Source: Altericroceibacterium indicum (GTDB lineage Bacteria > Pseudomonadota > Alphaproteobacteria > Sphingomonadales > Sphingomonadaceae). Taken from it: 64,000 bases of DNA. Positions 25,543 to 35,061 of this stretch are shown in pieces (the stretch's first letter is position 1; each line of letters opens with the position of its first letter). The translations under genes were made by a program, and so were the position numbers. The notes under the pieces were generated by a model. The model ran no database searches and was not told the DNA's origin. It worked only from the letters and a program-made list of their open reading frames with translations. The DNA lies in assembly GCF_009828105.1 (NCBI RefSeq), contig NZ_WTYQ01000004.1, positions 234,041 through 298,040 of the forward strand, in the 5' to 3' direction.

Positions 25543-28485
25543 ATGACGATTTTTTCGCGTTTTGCCCGTAACTTCGCCACGGTGGCCACACTTGGCCTGC
25601 TGGTGTCCTCGCCGATTGCTTCTCAGGCGCAGAGTGATCCTATCACCACGAAGCCTTTGAAAGCTGTTACGGCGCAGCCCCAATATCTCGAAAAAGATGA
25701 TCCGTGGATCTATCGTGGAACCGATATTCCGGTTGATAAGGAATGGCTGTTTGGCGAAATGCCCAATGGTGTGCGCTATGCTGTCAGGCGCAATGGTGTG
25801 CCGCCAGGGCAGGTTTCGATCCGTATTCGCATCGATGCAGGGTCATTATATGAACGTGATGATGAAAGAGGCTATGCGCATCTGATCGAACACCTGACCT
25901 TCCGTCAGTCCAAATATCTGAAATCCGGCGCGGCAATCCCGACATGGCAGCGGCTGGGGGCGACATTCGGTAGTGACACCAATGCCGAAACCTCCCCCAC
26001 GCAGACCGTGTTCAAGCTCGACCTGCCCAACGCGACAGACGCTCATGTGGCGGAAAGCATGAAGCTCTTGTCGGGCATGATTCGTGAGCCAGCGCTGAGC
26101 AAAGCCAATATCGCGGCGGATCTGCCGATTGTTCTGGCCGAAAAGCGTGAGAATGAAGGCCCCAATATGCGCGCGGCCAATGCCACGCGCTCGGTTTTCT
26201 TTGCTGGCCAGCGGCTGGCGGATCGCTCCCCCATCGGAACCGTGAAAACATTGGAAGCCGCTACACCTGCCAAGATTCGTGCCTTCCATGATCGCTGGTA
26301 CCGGCCTGAGAACACCGTGATTGTGGCGGTTGGCGATGCGGACCCGATGATGCTGGCCAAGTTGATTGAAGATCGTTTTGGGGATTGGAAAGTCCCCGGC
26401 AAACCGGCCGATCAACCTGACTTTGGTAAGCCTGAAGCACCTGCTGGCACCACTGGCAATGCGCCGGTTGGCAAGGTTGAGACGCTGGTGGAACCCAGCC
26501 TTCCGCGCGGCGTGACCTATGCCATTTTGCGCCCCTGGCATCAGGTGCATGACAATATCGAATATAATCGCGGGTTGTTGATGGATGCAGTCGCTCAGGC
26601 GATCATCAATCGGCGGCTGGAATCGCGCGCTCGTGCGGGTGGCAGCTTCCTGATGGCCGGGGTCGAGCAACAGAATGTCAACCGTAGCGCCGATGCCACT
26701 TTCGTTTCAGTCACGCCGCTGGGGGATGACTGGCAAGCGGCGCTCAAAGACGTTCGCGGTGTGATTGCCGATGCTCTGGCTGAGCCTCCCACACAGGAAG
26801 AAATTCAGCGCGAAGTCGATCAATATAGCGTGGTCTTCGCCAATCAGGTGGAGCAGCGTGATCTGCAGGCGGGTGCACAACTGGCCGATAGTATCGTCAA
26901 TGCCGTCGATATTCGTGAAGCGGTGGCTTCACCTGAAGTAGTGCAGCAGGTTTTTACCGGAATGCTGGATCGCTTCACACCCGATGCCGTGTTCGCCGCA
27001 ACCAAGCGCCTGTTTAGCGGCACGGTCACTCGTGCCTTGATGCTGACACCTGATGCCAGTGATGCCAGTTCGGGTGCCTTGCTGGCCGCGATGAAGGAAA
27101 AGGTTGTCGCAACGGGTGAAACGCGTGTGGCTGGTAAGCCGATTTCCTTTGATGATCTGCCTGCCATCGGCACGCCTGCCAAACCGGATCTTGTCGCTCC
27201 GATGGGTGTGTTTGATGTCAAGGGTGTCAAATTTCCCAATGGTGTGACCGGCATGGTCTGGCGTACCACCAATGAGCCGGGACGCGTCACTGTGCGTGTG
27301 CGGTTTGGCAGTGGTTATCGCGCCTTCACCGCTCAGGATGCGCCCTATATTGCACTGGGCAAAATGGCGCTGGTCAGTTCCGGTCTGGGCGATCTGGGTG
27401 AAGAAGAGATGGACCGGATTTCAACCGGCCGGAAGCTGGGCTTCGATTTTGATGTTGAAGATGGCACATTCAGCTTTGAAGGGCGGACCCGCCCGCAGGA
27501 TGTGGCCGACCAGCTCTATCTCTTCGCGGCGAAGCTTGCCATGCCGCGTTGGGATGCCAATCCGGTGGAGCGGGCCAAGGCTGCGCTAACCATTCAATAT
27601 AACAGCCTCGACACCAGTCCGGCCGGGATTATCAACCGCGATCTGGATTGGTTGCTGCACAATAAAGACCCCAGGTTTGAAACGCCTACTCCAGCAGAAA
27701 TTGCCAAAACTACGCCGGAAGGTTTCCGCAAGGTGTGGGAGCCGTTGCTGAAGCAAGGCCCGGTCGAAGTATCCGTGTTTGGCGATATTGACGTCGATTC
27801 CACTATTGCCGCCATGGGCAAGACCTTTGGTGCCTTGTCACCGCGTCAACCCATCCCGGCAGCCGCAGCAACCCGCAAAACAACCTTTCCCAAGGGTAAC
27901 GACAAGCCAATGGTGATTACCCATAAGGGTGAGCCCAATCAGGCTGCGGCGATTATGGCATGGCCGACGGGCGGAGGCTCGGCAGGCTTGCCGGAATCAC
28001 GCAAGCTGGAAGTGTTGAGCCAGCTTTTCTCCAACCGTCTGCTTGATGCTGTGCGCGAAGGGACGGGCTCCAGCTATGCGCCTTCGGTTGGCTCTAACTG
28101 GCCGGTCGACACCGATAGCGGGGGGTATATTATGGCAATGGCGCAATTGCCGCCCGAAGCTGTCCCGGTCTTCTTCATCGAAGCGCAGAAAATTGCTGAA
28201 GACCTGGCCACCAATGGTCCGACGCCCGATGAGCTGGAGCGTGTGACCGAACCGCTCCGTCAGCTTTTGATGCGGGTTCAGACAGGTCATGCCTTTTGGC
28301 TCAATGAGCTGCAAGGCGCGACACGCGACCCTAACCGTCTCACAACTCTGAACTCGATGATGGATGATTACACCAAGGTTACACCGGCAGAGATGAAAGC
28401 CTTGGCGGCGAAATATCTGACCCGTGATGGTGGGTGGCGCTTGGCTATTATGCCAGAAAAGCAATCACAGTCAGAAAAGAAATAA
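25543..28485 (+). CDS. M16-family zinc metalloprotease, secreted
   Basis: 980 aa from ATG 25543, giving a signal peptide (TIFSRFARNFATVATLGLLVSSPIASQAQ). Start is uncertain: ATG 25531 is close and both lack a clear binding site. Two inverzincin halves. The N-terminal half has the catalytic HxxEH at 113-117 (HLIEH) with a distal Glu expected near EKRENEG. The C-terminal half (from about residue 565) is inactive, as in pitrilysin-type enzymes. Probably a periplasmic peptidase degrading oligopeptides. No partner M16 gene is adjacent. Confidence 0.9.
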   Translation: MTIFSRFARNFATVATLGLLVSSPIASQAQSDPITTKPLKAVTAQPQYLEKDDPWIYRGTDIPVDKEWLFGEMPNGVRYAVRRNGVPPGQVSIRIRIDAGSLYERDDERGYAHLIEHLTFRQSKYLKSGAAIPTWQRLGATFGSDTNAETSPTQTVFKLDLPNATDAHVAESMKLLSGMIREPALSKANIAADLPIVLAEKRENEGPNMRAANATRSVFFAGQRLADRSPIGTVKTLEAATPAKIRAFHDRWYRPENTVIVAVGDADPMMLAKLIEDRFGDWKVPGKPADQPDFGKPEAPAGTTGNAPVGKVETLVEPSLPRGVTYAILRPWHQVHDNIEYNRGLLMDAVAQAIINRRLESRARAGGSFLMAGVEQQNVNRSADATFVSVTPLGDDWQAALKDVRGVIADALAEPPTQEEIQREVDQYSVVFANQVEQRDLQAGAQLADSIVNAVDIREAVASPEVVQQVFTGMLDRFTPDAVFAATKRLFSGTVTRALMLTPDASDASSGALLAAMKEKVVATGETRVAGKPISFDDLPAIGTPAKPDLVAPMGVFDVKGVKFPNGVTGMVWRTTNEPGRVTVRVRFGSGYRAFTAQDAPYIALGKMALVSSGLGDLGEEEMDRISTGRKLGFDFDVEDGTFSFEGRTRPQDVADQLYLFAAKLAMPRWDANPVERAKAALTIQYNSLDTSPAGIINRDLDWLLHNKDPRFETPTPAEIAKTTPEGFRKVWEPLLKQGPVEVSVFGDIDVDSTIAAMGKTFGALSPRQPIPAAAATRKTTFPKGNDKPMVITHKGEPNQAAAIMAWPTGGGSAGLPESRKLEVLSQLFSNRLLDAVREGTGSSYAPSVGSNWPVDTDSGGYIMAMAQLPPEAVPVFFIEAQKIAEDLATNGPTPDELERVTEPLRQLLMRVQTGHAFWLNELQGATRDPNRLTTLNSMMDDYTKVTPAEMKALAAKYLTRDGGWRLAIMPEKQSQSEKK

Positions 28486-28562
28486 CAGATGTAACCTTTG
28501 CATCAGCGGACTTCAGGTCGTAGAGCCGCAGGGTTTTCAGATATGTAGTGAAGAGTTTGATA

Positions 28563-29936
28563 GTGGTACGGAATTGGACGCCTGAGAGTTGGAAGCAGCA
28601 GGAAGCAAAGCACCTGCCGCATTATGAAGATGCTGCGGAGCTTGCTGCGGCTGAACAGGCACTCGCAACCTTTCCCCCGCTGGTCTTTGCCGGAGAAGCG
28701 CGTGAGTTGAAGCGACAGCTTGCCGATGTGTCGGCGGGTAAGGGCTTCTTGCTGCAAGGCGGTGATTGCGCGGAAAGCTTCGCGGAATTCCACGCTAACA
28801 ATATTCGCGACACCTTTCGTGTGTTGCTCCAGATGGCGGTGGTGTTGACTTTCGCCAGCAAACAACCGGTGGTGAAGGTTGGCCGCATGGCCGGCCAATT
28901 CGCCAAGCCGCGCAGTGCGCCGACTGAAGTCAAAGGCGATATGGAACTGCCGAGTTATTTCGGTGACATCATTAACGGGATTGAATTTGATCCCGCGACC
29001 CGCCGGAATGATCCGCAGCGCATGATCCGCGCTTACAGCCAGTCGGCTGCCACGCTTAATCTGCTGCGTGCATTTGCTGGCGGTGGCTATGCCAATCTGC
29101 GGCAGGTTCATCAGTGGACACTCGATTTCATGAACCGCAGCCCATGGGCGGACAAATTTTCCAATGTGGCAGACCGGATCGGTGAAGCGCTTGATTTCAT
29201 GGAAGCTTGTGGTGTTGATCCGCAAACTGTCCCCCGCCTCAAGAGCACCGATTTCTTCACCAGCCATGAAGCACTGCTGCTGCCTTATGAAGAAGCGCTA
29301 ACCCGTCAGGATTCGCTCACCGGCGATTGGTATGACACCAGCGCGCATATGCTCTGGATTGGGGACCGCACTCGCTTCGATGGCAGTGCGCATGTTGAGT
29401 ATCTGCGCGGCGTCGGCAATCCGATCGGTATGAAATGTGGCCCTAGCCTTGAGCCTGACGCACTGCTGCGTCTACTCGATACGTTGAACCCGGGTCGTGA
29501 AGCGGGCCGGATGACGCTGATCAGCCGTTTCGGGCATGAAAAGGTCGAAGCCGGTCTTGCCCCGCTGGTGCGTGCTGTGAAGCGTGAAGGGCACCCTGTG
29601 GTGTGGAGTTGTGATCCGATGCATGGCAATGTCATCAAATCGGATAGCGGCTATAAGACCCGTCCGTTCGATCGTATTCTGGCCGAAGTAGAAGGCTTCT
29701 TCCAGGTTCACCGCGCGGAAGGCACCCATGCAGGCGGCATCCATATTGAGATGACCGGGCAGGATGTGACCGAATGCACGGGAGGCGCTGTGGCGATCAC
29801 TGATGCTGGCCTTGCTGACCGTTACCACACCCATTGCGATCCTCGTCTCAATGCGGCGCAGTCGCTCGAACTGGCGTTCATGCTGGCTGAGCGGCTCAAC
29901 CTTGAAGCAGAACGTCAACATAAAGACGCTGCCTGA
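28563..29936 (+). CDS. 3-deoxy-7-phosphoheptulonate synthase, class II
   Basis: 457 aa from GTG 28563, preceded by GAAGAG at 7-nt spacing; a GTG at 28548 is also in frame. First enzyme of the shikimate pathway, joining PEP and erythrose 4-phosphate. Class II (plant-like) hallmarks are all present: [55 protein letters not shown] and [16 protein letters not shown]. Monocistronic by position; a hairpin (TCAGGCCA...TGGCCTGA, 29951-29976) without a U-tract follows. Confidence 0.96.
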   Translation: MVRNWTPESWKQQEAKHLPHYEDAAELAAAEQALATFPPLVFAGEARELKRQLADVSAGKGFLLQGGDCAESFAEFHANNIRDTFRVLLQMAVVLTFASKQPVVKVGRMAGQFAKPRSAPTEVKGDMELPSYFGDIINGIEFDPATRRNDPQRMIRAYSQSAATLNLLRAFAGGGYANLRQVHQWTLDFMNRSPWADKFSNVADRIGEALDFMEACGVDPQTVPRLKSTDFFTSHEALLLPYEEALTRQDSLTGDWYDTSAHMLWIGDRTRFDGSAHVEYLRGVGNPIGMKCGPSLEPDALLRLLDTLNPGREAGRMTLISRFGHEKVEAGLAPLVRAVKREGHPVVWSCDPMHGNVIKSDSGYKTRPFDRILAEVEGFFQVHRAEGTHAGGIHIEMTGQDVTECTGGAVAITDAGLADRYHTHCDPRLNAAQSLELAFMLAERLNLEAERQHKDAA

Positions 29937-29985
29937 AGATTATCTCTGCCTCAGGCCATCCACTAGGGTGGCCTGACGAGCCTGC

Positions 29986-31863
29986 TTGACTGAATTTGTT
30001 AATCCTTGCCTGCTAACCTTTCCCTTCAAAAGGAGAGGTCGCGTTTTCAGCATTGTCCATATTAGGAGATCCTTGATCTGGGCGTTGGCGTGGCTCGTCT
30101 GCGTGGGCGTGCCGGGCTATATCAACTTTGACCGCACTTCCCTGTTGCTGTTTTGGCCGGCAAGCGGGGTGAGCGTCGCAGCCTTCCATATAACGCCCTA
30201 TCGCCATTGGATCAGCTTAACGCTGGCGATGCTTATGGCGAATATCGCTGCTATTCTTTTCTTTGAGTTCGGACTTTTTTTGTCGATTGGCTTCATTGTC
30301 GCCAATATCAGCCAGGGCTTTTTGTGCGGCGGTATGGCCAAGATCGTTCTGGACCCGGGAAGAGAAGTTCGTTCAACGGTAAGCCAGCCGATGCAGCTTT
30401 TTGCGAGCACCTTTGCCGGCACCCTTATCGCCATGATCATGACATGGCCATTCCGTGAAAACATGACTTTTGAAAATGTCACCTTCTGGGTGTTTTCGAG
30501 CATCTTGGGGATCATGGCCGTTACGCCATTGATATATCTGTTCGGAGTGAGGCCGCACGGGTGGGAAGTGGCCAGTATCAATGAACAGCGTATCAGAACA
30601 AAAGTAGAATTTATTTTTATCTTTCTTGGTTTCTACTTGCTTTCGTGGGTGGTTCTTTCGGTAGATGTGGTGCCATTGTTCTGGCTGCTCGTTGTTGCCC
30701 AGCTTTTCGTCGTTTCGCGCTATGGCATGTCCAGCGTATCAGTGATGATCTGCAGTTTCGCTGCTGCTACCTTACTGAAGGGCGAATTGGGGCAGCCTCT
30801 GGCAGGTTTGCTGACGATGGACCGTGTCCCGCTCCTTATCGTGTTACAGATATTTATTCTGTGCCTTTGTGGTTCAAGCATCCCCATGGCAGCCATGTTT
30901 CTGGCTCGGAAAAGGTTAAGTGAGCAGCTCAATGAAAAGAATGAAGCACTCAATAAATCCGTGATCATTCTTAGTCTTGCAGAGACATTGGCAGGTGTCG
31001 GGCGGTGGACTTATGATTGGCGAACCGGAGAGCAGAGCTGGTCAAACCAGATGTTTACGATGCATGGGCTCAGTCCCACGCTAGGCCCTGATCCCGGCAA
31101 TATGCGCCATCTGATGGCTGGCAATGGGAATGACGTGTTCGACCAGCTCAACCGCCGGCGTGATGAGCGTGAACCTTTTCGGATCGAATACCGCATTCGC
31201 GCGCCAGATGGTGGCTTTCGCACTCTATATATGGATGCAGTCAATCAATTTGATGCCGAGGGTAATCGGGTCAGCACATTTGCTGTAACGATGGACGTGA
31301 CGGAATATCGGCAGCGTGAAGAGCTGCTGGAAGCTGAGCGTGCGCGTGCGGTGGAATTGGCCGCCACGGCGCAGCATCTGGCCAATACAGATGCCCTGAC
31401 CGGTCTCAGTAATCGCAGAATGGTGATCCAGATGCTGCGGGAAGGTGTGCGGGATGCCCGGCGCGGCCTGGGCAATATCGCTATTATCATCTTTGACATC
31501 GATTACTTCAAAAAGATCAACGATAGTTATGGCCATCAAATGGGTGATGATGTGCTGGTGCGTGTGGCTCAGATTGCTCAGCAGCAGGCCAGAAGCTCCG
31601 ACCTTGTAGGGCGCATCGGGGGGGAAGAATTTGTCTGGTTGCTGCGCGGCGTTGACAATGCTGAGGTTGGGGCCATGGCAGAGCGCTTACGCACAGCGAT
31701 TCAGGATGGCAGCAGCAAAGACGCTATGCCGCGTGTCACTGTCAGTATCGGAATTGCGTCTTATACGGATCGTGACACAGCAGAAAGTCTGTTAGCCCGT
31801 GCCGATAGAGCGCTTTACTCAGCCAAGGATAAGGGCCGCAATTGCGTCCAAAGTGCTGCTTGA
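29986..31863 (+). CDS. Membrane diguanylate cyclase (MASE1-PAS-GGDEF)
   Basis: 625 aa from TTG 29986; a TTG at 30073 preceded by AGGAG is an alternative, and better for the binding site. MASE1-like sensor of about eight membrane helices (residues about 30-310), a PAS domain (about 325-440, with WTYDWRTGEQSWSNQMF), then GGDEF. The active site reads GGEEF at 545-549, with an RSSD inhibitory I-site five residues before GG. So it should be an active, product-inhibited c-di-GMP synthase. No adjacent effector, although a PilZ protein lies at 58 kb. Confidence 0.9.
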   Translation: MTEFVNPCLLTFPFKRRGRVFSIVHIRRSLIWALAWLVCVGVPGYINFDRTSLLLFWPASGVSVAAFHITPYRHWISLTLAMLMANIAAILFFEFGLFLSIGFIVANISQGFLCGGMAKIVLDPGREVRSTVSQPMQLFASTFAGTLIAMIMTWPFRENMTFENVTFWVFSSILGIMAVTPLIYLFGVRPHGWEVASINEQRIRTKVEFIFIFLGFYLLSWVVLSVDVVPLFWLLVVAQLFVVSRYGMSSVSVMICSFAAATLLKGELGQPLAGLLTMDRVPLLIVLQIFILCLCGSSIPMAAMFLARKRLSEQLNEKNEALNKSVIILSLAETLAGVGRWTYDWRTGEQSWSNQMFTMHGLSPTLGPDPGNMRHLMAGNGNDVFDQLNRRRDEREPFRIEYRIRAPDGGFRTLYMDAVNQFDAEGNRVSTFAVTMDVTEYRQREELLEAERARAVELAATAQHLANTDALTGLSNRRMVIQMLREGVRDARRGLGNIAIIIFDIDYFKKINDSYGHQMGDDVLVRVAQIAQQQARSSDLVGRIGGEEFVWLLRGVDNAEVGAMAERLRTAIQDGSSKDAMPRVTVSIGIASYTDRDTAESLLARADRALYSAKDKGRNCVQSAA

Positions 31864-31962
31864 CCGGCACTTTTTTTCACCTTGTGCATTGAACAGGGCA
31901 GACGCAAAATTCAGGGTAAACTCCGTTTCGACCAAGCGGAATAGAGGATAAGGGGACGGATA

Positions 31963-33216
31963 TTGGCCGAAGCGATTGCTCGCAAACACAGTCCAGCCAC
32001 TCGCAATCTTGCGGAAGCATACCGCACAACCCGTCAATTAACGCTCGATCTTCTGAAGCCGCTTTCTGAAGCGGATGCGACCCTTCAATCGATAGAAGAC
32101 GCATCCCCCGCCAAATGGCATCTGGCGCATACCACCTGGTTTTTTGAAACCTTCCTGCTGCGCGACCATCTCCCCGATTACCGCCTGTTTGATGAATCAT
32201 GGCCCTTTCTGTTCAATTCCTATTATGAAGCGGAAGGGGAGCGGATACTGCGTGGCCGACGGGGTATGTTGTCGCGGCCTCCTGTTTCGGAAATTTGCGA
32301 ATGGCGCGCGCATGTTGATCAAGCCATGGAAGCCTTGCTGGATGATACGGCCTGTCAGGATCTGATCGCGCTGGGGCTGGCGCATGAGCAGCAGCATCAG
32401 GAATTGCTGCTGACCGATATCAAACATGCGTTCTCGATGAACCCGCTAGGCCCCGCTATCTGGGACAGAGCACCGCTTGCGCCTGTTGCCCCGGCTGGGG
32501 AGATGGGCTGGCATGAGCATCCCGGCGGCATCACAGTGATCGGCCATCAGGATGATGGTTTCGCTTTCGATAATGAAGGCCCGGCCCACCGCACGTTGCT
32601 CGAACCTTTCGCACTGGCAGACCGGTTGGTCACCAATGCAGAATGGAGTGCCTTCATCGCTGACGGGGGCTATCGCAATGCGGCACTATGGCTGTCCGAT
32701 GGATGGGCGTGGGTGACGTCTGAGAAGATCGATCGCCCGCTATATTGGAGGGGGGAGGAGCAGTTCACCCACTCCGGCTGGCAGGCGCGCCACCCGGATG
32801 CGCCTGTAACCCATATCTCTTATTTTGAAGCTGATGCTTATGCTACCTGGGCAGGACATCGGCTGCCAACAGAATTTGAATGGGAAGCCATTGCGCGTTC
32901 CGGCGATAATATGGCTCACGATGTTGCTGGCGGCAATCAGATGGATTGCGCTATTTCGCCGCTCCCACGAGGGGGGCATTCGCTATTCGGCGATTGTTGG
33001 CAATTCACCCGGTCAGCCTATTTGCCCTATCCGCGCTTTATCCCGGCAGAGGGAGCCGTGGGCGAGTATAATGGCAAATTCATGTCCGGTCAGGTGGTGT
33101 TGAAAGGCGCAAGTTGCGCAACGGTCAGGGGCCATTCCCGCGCCAGCTACCGAAACTTTTTCTACCCCACACAACGCTGGCAATTCACGGGCCTCAGGCT
33201 CGCCAAGGATATTTGA
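31963..33216 (+). CDS. egtB: Ergothioneine biosynthesis protein EgtB
   Basis: 417 aa starting with TTG after AAGGGGAC. N-terminal DinB-like domain supplying the iron-binding His triad, including HEQQHQE near residue 145, then a C-terminal FGE-sulfatase/C-lectin fold with TEFEWEAIAR, an RGHSRASYRNFF segment and the terminal FTGLRLA. Joins a thiol donor (cysteine or gamma-glutamylcysteine) to hercynine sulfoxide-forming chemistry. Four nt before egtD: an operon. Confidence 0.94.
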   Translation: MAEAIARKHSPATRNLAEAYRTTRQLTLDLLKPLSEADATLQSIEDASPAKWHLAHTTWFFETFLLRDHLPDYRLFDESWPFLFNSYYEAEGERILRGRRGMLSRPPVSEICEWRAHVDQAMEALLDDTACQDLIALGLAHEQQHQELLLTDIKHAFSMNPLGPAIWDRAPLAPVAPAGEMGWHEHPGGITVIGHQDDGFAFDNEGPAHRTLLEPFALADRLVTNAEWSAFIADGGYRNAALWLSDGWAWVTSEKIDRPLYWRGEEQFTHSGWQARHPDAPVTHISYFEADAYATWAGHRLPTEFEWEAIARSGDNMAHDVAGGNQMDCAISPLPRGGHSLFGDCWQFTRSAYLPYPRFIPAEGAVGEYNGKFMSGQVVLKGASCATVRGHSRASYRNFFYPTQRWQFTGLRLAKDI

Positions 33217-33220
33217 GACG

Positions 33221-34207
33221 ATGGCTACTCAACAGGCAATGTCCCTTGTCGAACACGATGATGATGGTGTGGACCCGGCTTTCCGTGCAGATGTTCTGGA
33301 AGGCCTCTCGCAAGGTCAGAAAGCTATTCCCGCCCGCTGGCTCTATGATGCCGCAGGTTCGCAATTGTTTGAAGATATTACCCAGGTTGAAGAATATTAC
33401 CCCACCCGGTGTGAGCGGGAAATTCTGACCAATTGTACCTCTGATCTGGCGGAGTTGATCGGGCCGGGCAGGGCAGTGGTGGAATTTGGCTCAGGCTCTT
33501 CAGTGAAGACGCCTTTGTTGCTCAACGCAATTGACCCTGCCGCTTATGTGCCGCTCGATATTGCTGGTGACTTCCTGCGTGCAGCGGCGGCCGACCTTGG
33601 CCGAAAATTCCCCGACCTGCCGATTTTTCCGCTCGAAGCAGACTTCATGAAAGCGGTTAAATTGCCGGCAGATGTGACGGCCATGCCCAAACTCGGTTTT
33701 TTCCCCGGCTCTACCATCGGTAATATGGTCGCGCGCAGTGCGGTCGATCTCTTGCGCTCCATGCGGGAAACATTGGGAAGTGATTCATGCCTGCTGATTG
33801 GGATGGACCTGATCAAAGATGCGAAGGTGCTGGAAGCGGCCTATGATGATGCGGCAGGCGTGACGGCGGAATTCAACCGCAATCTGGCACGGCGAATAAA
33901 CCGCGAACTGGATGGCTCCATTCCAGTGGATATGCTGAAGCATCGGGCGATCTGGAACGACACTTTCGCCCGGATCGAAATGCATCTGGAAGCGCAAGGT
34001 GATTTACGCTTTGAAGTTTCCGGGCATGATTTCACCATGCAGGAAGGTGAAACGATCCATACGGAAAACAGTCATAAATTTGATCGTCGCAGCCAATCCA
34101 CTTTGCTGCTGGCAGGCGGCTGGACACCGAAGGCCCGTTGGACGGACAGCAAGGGGCAATTTTCCTTGATTTTGGCTGATGCGACCATCGCCCGAAACGC
34201 GCCGTAA
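33221..34207 (+). CDS. egtD: L-histidine N-alpha-methyltransferase EgtD
   Basis: 328 aa. SAM-dependent trimethylation of histidine to hercynine, the first step to ergothioneine. Features: IPARWLYDAAGSQLFEDITQVEEYYPTR at the N-terminus, the SAM loop VEFGSGSSVKT, FFPGSTIGNM, and the C-terminal histidine-site stretch ETIHTENSHKF. No EgtC amidohydrolase or EgtE lyase gene is in the window; the sulfoxide lyase must be supplied elsewhere. Confidence 0.95.
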   Translation: MATQQAMSLVEHDDDGVDPAFRADVLEGLSQGQKAIPARWLYDAAGSQLFEDITQVEEYYPTRCEREILTNCTSDLAELIGPGRAVVEFGSGSSVKTPLLLNAIDPAAYVPLDIAGDFLRAAAADLGRKFPDLPIFPLEADFMKAVKLPADVTAMPKLGFFPGSTIGNMVARSAVDLLRSMRETLGSDSCLLIGMDLIKDAKVLEAAYDDAAGVTAEFNRNLARRINRELDGSIPVDMLKHRAIWNDTFARIEMHLEAQGDLRFEVSGHDFTMQEGETIHTENSHKFDRRSQSTLLLAGGWTPKARWTDSKGQFSLILADATIARNAP

Positions 34208-34252
34208 GCGGGGCGTATCGCATTCAAATGGCCGATGCTCTATAGGGGGCAT

Positions 34253-34924
34253 ATGAAAATAGCGCCTCTGTGGGATCAACTGACGCATTCCATTTCCCAA
34301 CTGCCCAGCTCTACTCTTTTGATGGGTGCTTTGGCAGCTATGTTGATGGGGTTGCTGGGCACGGCACTGCTGCGCAGTGTGCCCGCATTGGGGCGGTTGC
34401 TTCGGACATTAAGCACCTTTGCCCTGATGGCTATTCTGGTGTTGGTGATCCTGCAAGTGTCGCGCATGGACCCACGGTTCGAGATTGCAGTACCGCAGAT
34501 TGGCCTTCCTGAACAGGTGGTCGAAGGCGGGGAGACGCGCATACCGCTGGCACGTGATGGGCATTTCTGGCTGAATGCCGAAGTCAACGGCCAGCCCGCC
34601 CGCTTCCTGATCGACACCGGGGCAACGATCACGGCGGTTTCAGAAGGTACGGCCCGGCGTGCAGGCCTGACCCCGCGCCGGGGTGGGCTTCCGGTCCAGA
34701 TGCAAACGGCCAATGGCATGATTGCAGCAGAAATGACCTCCATTGACGAGCTGCATTTCGGAAATGTCACCGCCACAGGGATCGACGCGCTGATCGCTCC
34801 CGGTTTGGGCGACACCAATGTTTTGGGGATGAACTTCCTTTCACGCCTTGGGTCATGGCGGGTGGAGAACAACGTCTTGATTATCGTGCCAAAGCCTTCG
34901 AAAAGCTCAGAAAAATCGGTTTAA
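34253..34924 (+). CDS. Membrane-anchored retropepsin-like aspartic protease
   Basis: 223 aa from ATG 34253, with AGGGGG upstream. Two N-terminal membrane helices (about residues 20-40 and 48-68), then a single aspartic-protease lobe with FLIDTGATITAVSE and the flap/second-strand motif NVLGMNFLSRLGSWRVENN, matching the TIGR02281-type clan-AA family of alphaproteobacteria. It would act as a dimer at the periplasmic face. It follows egtD by 45 nt on the same strand; a functional link is not evident. Substrate unknown. Confidence 0.88.
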   Translation: MKIAPLWDQLTHSISQLPSSTLLMGALAAMLMGLLGTALLRSVPALGRLLRTLSTFALMAILVLVILQVSRMDPRFEIAVPQIGLPEQVVEGGETRIPLARDGHFWLNAEVNGQPARFLIDTGATITAVSEGTARRAGLTPRRGGLPVQMQTANGMIAAEMTSIDELHFGNVTATGIDALIAPGLGDTNVLGMNFLSRLGSWRVENNVLIIVPKPSKSSEKSV

Positions 34925-34940
34925 CCTCGTGATGAAATAG

Positions 34941-34977
34941 TCACGTTCGTTATGATTTTGTCACGATCGTTACGATT
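34941..34977. repeat. Two 17-bp direct repeats upstream of the TonB receptor
   Basis: TCACGTTCGTTATGATT (34941-34957) and TCACGATCGTTACGATT (34961-34977) match at 15 of 17 positions and are offset by exactly 20 bp, close to two helix turns. Placed about 85-120 bp before the receptor start. It looks like a regulator binding array; the regulator is unknown. Confidence 0.6.
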
Positions 34978-35061
34978 AATCTTGCAACCCTGCCCACCTC
35001 TTCGTTAAAGATGCCTTGTTTCGCGCCCTAATCATAAGGGGTGGTCCAAGGGAGAGATTTG

